6,554 bases of DNA from Oligoflexus sp. GTDB taxonomy: Bacteria; Bdellovibrionota_B; Oligoflexia; Oligoflexales; Oligoflexaceae. The position numbers and the translations under genes were made by a program. The stretch covers positions 1 through 6,554 of the forward strand of contig JASLCY010000197.1 of assembly GCA_030151925.1 (NCBI GenBank). Reading direction: 5' to 3'. A model generated the notes under the pieces. The model was given only the letters and a program-made list of their open reading frames with translations. It searched no databases and had not been told where the DNA came from. Every line of letters starts with the position of its first letter. Within the stretch, counting starts at the first letter, position 1. Positions 5,301-6,554 of the stretch are shown piece by piece.

Positions 5301-6182
5301 ATGAATTTTCGCGATTTGGAACTGTTGGTCTGGCTCGTTAAGGACCCCAATCTCCTGCGTACCGCGGAACGCCTGAAAGTCTCGCAATCGACGCTGACAA
5401 AACACCTGGCCGCCCTCGAAAAGGAGGTCGGGTGCAAATTATTCGAAAGGCGCGGATCCCTTGGGATGGCTGCGACCCAGCAGGCTACGGACCTGGCCGA
5501 GGCGGCCAGCAAACTCATGGGCGGATGGAACACGGCGCTCAACATCACGCGCCTGCAGAACAAAGAGCTCCCTTACATCCGCATGATCGGCCCTTCGCTC
5601 TTCATGCAGCTTATCGTGGCGCCTCTGCTGCCGAACTCGAACCTGCACCGGGACTACCTCATGCACGTGCAGTCGTCGGCGCAGATGGACCTCAACTTCG
5701 AGCTCAGCGGGCAGAACCTCGACGCGGCCTTCGTCTTCGACAAGGACAAGGCGATGGACTTTAAATTCCTCGAGATCTGCACCGAACGCATGGCGATCAT
5801 CACGAGGTACGGAAGCGACATCACGCTCGAGGATGTGATGAACCTGCATAATGATGGGATTTCGTGGGCCTCTTACAAGCAGGATCGCGATCCCCTGACG
5901 CGCATGATTCAAAAGGGCGTTTTGCCTGAAAAGAGGATCGCCTCGTATCACGACGACCTGCCGACTCTGCTCAAGGTCGTAGCGAACGGCGAGCGGTTTG
6001 CGACCGTCCTGCCTTTCCATGCCGTCCTGTTTGCGCCAGACCAATTGCAAGGCCTTCCGCTCAAGGGTTTTGAGACGACAATCTATTTCGTCTACAAAGG
6101 CGACGGCGCCAAGGAACAAGCGCTCAAAGCCTTTGGACAACTCGTGAAAGAAGAGGTCGAGGCGCGTCCGTATTTTGCGTGA
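5301..6182 (+). CDS. LysR-type transcriptional regulator
   Basis: A 293-residue regulator of typical LysR length. The N-terminal winged helix-turn-helix begins MNFRDLELLVWLV, and its helix-turn-helix covers about 20-40: TAERLKVSQSTLTKHLAALE, with the family's A-x-x-L-x-x-S-Q-S/P-x-x-T/S pattern. It is followed by the wing CKLFERRGS (45-53) and a linker helix (about 60-90). The effector-binding part starts near residue 92 (YIRMIGPS) and runs to the C-terminus; it diverges from the families I know, so the effector cannot be named. The start fits the family, although the Shine-Dalgarno is weak (AGG, 5292-5294). The gene is divergent from the exported two-protein operon across 189 bp with several repeats, the standard geometry for a LysR regulator controlling its neighbour and itself. 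Its stop lies 34 bp from the 3' end of the opposing tRNA-Thr. Confidence 0.95.
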   Translation: MNFRDLELLVWLVKDPNLLRTAERLKVSQSTLTKHLAALEKEVGCKLFERRGSLGMAATQQATDLAEAASKLMGGWNTALNITRLQNKELPYIRMIGPSLFMQLIVAPLLPNSNLHRDYLMHVQSSAQMDLNFELSGQNLDAAFVFDKDKAMDFKFLEICTERMAIITRYGSDITLEDVMNLHNDGISWASYKQDRDPLTRMIQKGVLPEKRIASYHDDLPTLLKVVANGERFATVLPFHAVLFAPDQLQGLPLKGFETTIYFVYKGDGAKEQALKAFGQLVKEEVEARPYFA

Positions 6183-6216
6183 GGGATCGAATGCGAAGGG
6201 AGCTGGAGAGCGGAAC

Positions 6217-6291
6217 TGGAGCCACCGATGCGAGTTGAACGCACGACCTGCTGATTACGAATCAGCTGCTCTACCACTGAGCTACGATGGC
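6217..6291 (-). tRNA. tRNA-Thr (anticodon CGT)
   Basis: A 75-nt tRNA including an encoded CCA. The acceptor GCCATCG pairs with CGGTGGC, with one G-U pair, followed by T73 and CCA. The D-arm has GCTC/GAGC. The anticodon stem GCTGA/TCAGC holds loop TTCGTAA with anticodon CGT (plus-strand 6257-6259), reading ACG. The T-arm is GTGCG-TTCAACT-CGCAT. It lies downstream of the tRNA-Glu terminator, so it probably has its own promoter. No terminator hairpin is visible before the opposing LysR gene. Confidence 0.97.
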
Positions 6292-6308
6292 TTTTCCGGA
6301 ACATTCAA

Positions 6309-6337
6309 AAGCTAAAGGCTACTGAGGGTTAAAGCAA
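6309..6337 (-). promoter_or_regulatory. Weak candidate promoter for tRNA-Thr
   Basis: On the minus strand TTGCTT (6332-6337) and TAGCTT (6309-6314) lie 17 bp apart, which would give a leader of about 10 nt before the tRNA. Both hexamers match consensus at only three of six positions. The main support is that a terminator separates this tRNA from the upstream ones. Confidence 0.2.
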
Positions 6338-6351
6338 CTGGATTTTGCGGC

Positions 6352-6387
6352 AAACGAAAAAGCCCCATCGCGTGAGCGACAGGGCTT
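6352..6387 (-). terminator. Rho-independent terminator of the tRNA-Lys/Glu unit
   Basis: In the minus-strand RNA, a 12-bp stem (AAGCCCUGUCGC with GCGAUGGGGCUU) closes a UCAC loop and is followed by UUUCGUUUG. Two G-U wobble pairs make the stem continuous only on this strand; the plus-strand copy would have C-A mismatches there and no U-tract. It begins 14 nt after the tRNA-Glu CCA end and ends Lys-Glu transcription. Confidence 0.88.
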
Positions 6388-6401
6388 ATCGTGTTCTAAA
6401 A

Positions 6402-6478
6402 TGGCGTCCCCAGGGGGATTCGAACCCCCGTTACCGCCGTGAAAGGGCGGTGTCCTGGGCCGGCTAGACGATAGGGAC
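6402..6478 (-). tRNA. tRNA-Glu (anticodon TTC)
   Basis: A 77-nt tRNA with encoded CCA. The acceptor GTCCCTA pairs with TGGGGAC, with one wobble pair, followed by G73. The anticodon stem CCGCC/GGCGG encloses CTTTCAC with anticodon TTC (plus-strand 6441-6443). The T-arm is GGGGG-TTCGAAT-CCCCC. It is very similar to the usual bacterial tRNA-Glu. It is 14 nt downstream of tRNA-Lys, so the two are probably cotranscribed. Confidence 0.98.
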
Positions 6479-6492
6479 GTTGAATGTAGAAG

Positions 6493-6554
6493 TGAGCCCT
6501 GATGGACTCGAACCATCGACCCGCACATTAAAAGTGTGCTGCTCTACCAACTGA
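6493..6554 (-). tRNA. tRNA-Lys (anticodon TTT), 5' end outside the window
   Basis: Sequence from about position 12 (D-arm) to A73 is present; roughly 11 nt of the 5' acceptor and D-stem lie beyond the window edge. The anticodon stem GCACA/TGTGC holds CTTTTAA with anticodon TTT (plus-strand 6530-6532). The T-arm is GATGG-TTCGAGT-CCATC, then AGGGCTC and A73. The next bases are CTT, so CCA is not encoded, unlike the two neighbouring tRNAs. Confidence 0.95.

Noticed and set aside
6203..6221. Direct repeat CTGGAG at 6203-6208 and 6216-6221 next to tRNA-Thr, possible attachment-site duplication
   Set aside because: Six bases are too short, and no integrase or mobile DNA is nearby.

Overview
The window is a compact, gene-dense bacterial chromosomal segment. 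The genes are moderately GC-rich, while two short divergent intergenic regions are clearly AT-richer. RecN, a LysR-type regulator, strong Shine-Dalgarno sites and Gram-negative-style signal peptides and lipobox fit a Gram-negative bacterium. The pattern resembles Bdellovibrionota or other former Deltaproteobacteria, but the lineage is a weak inference. No insertion sequence, phage gene, CRISPR array or rRNA is visible.

Layout. Positions 52-1626 (+) encode an unrecognised predicted lipoprotein whose 3' end overlaps the 3' end of recN (1612-3411, -) by 15 bp. recN is separated by a 167-bp divergent region from a DoxX-family membrane protein (3579-4031, +). This runs tail-to-tail, 6 bp apart, into a probable two-gene minus-strand operon: a small acidic secreted protein (4674-5111), then an exported 2H phosphoesterase-like protein (4038-4634). 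A 189-bp divergent region, rich in repeats and palindromes, separates that operon from a LysR-type regulator (5301-6182, +). The right end is a minus-strand tRNA cluster, in order of transcription Lys(TTT, cut by the window edge), Glu(TTC), a Rho-independent terminator, then Thr(CGT).

How the parts may work together. recN and the tRNAs are housekeeping genes. The most system-like part is 4038-6182: a LysR regulator divergent from an operon of two exported proteins, one with both catalytic HxT motifs of the 2H superfamily. The usual LysR arrangement suggests the regulator controls that operon and itself, but the sequence does not show the effector or substrate. The two divergent intergenic regions share an exact 11-bp word, CGATTTTGGAA. 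In each, the word lies in the same reading frame of a very short ORF with a strong Shine-Dalgarno, ending in similar peptides (YTILE and YSILE). It could equally be a shared -35 promoter element. This is the least explained signal in the window.
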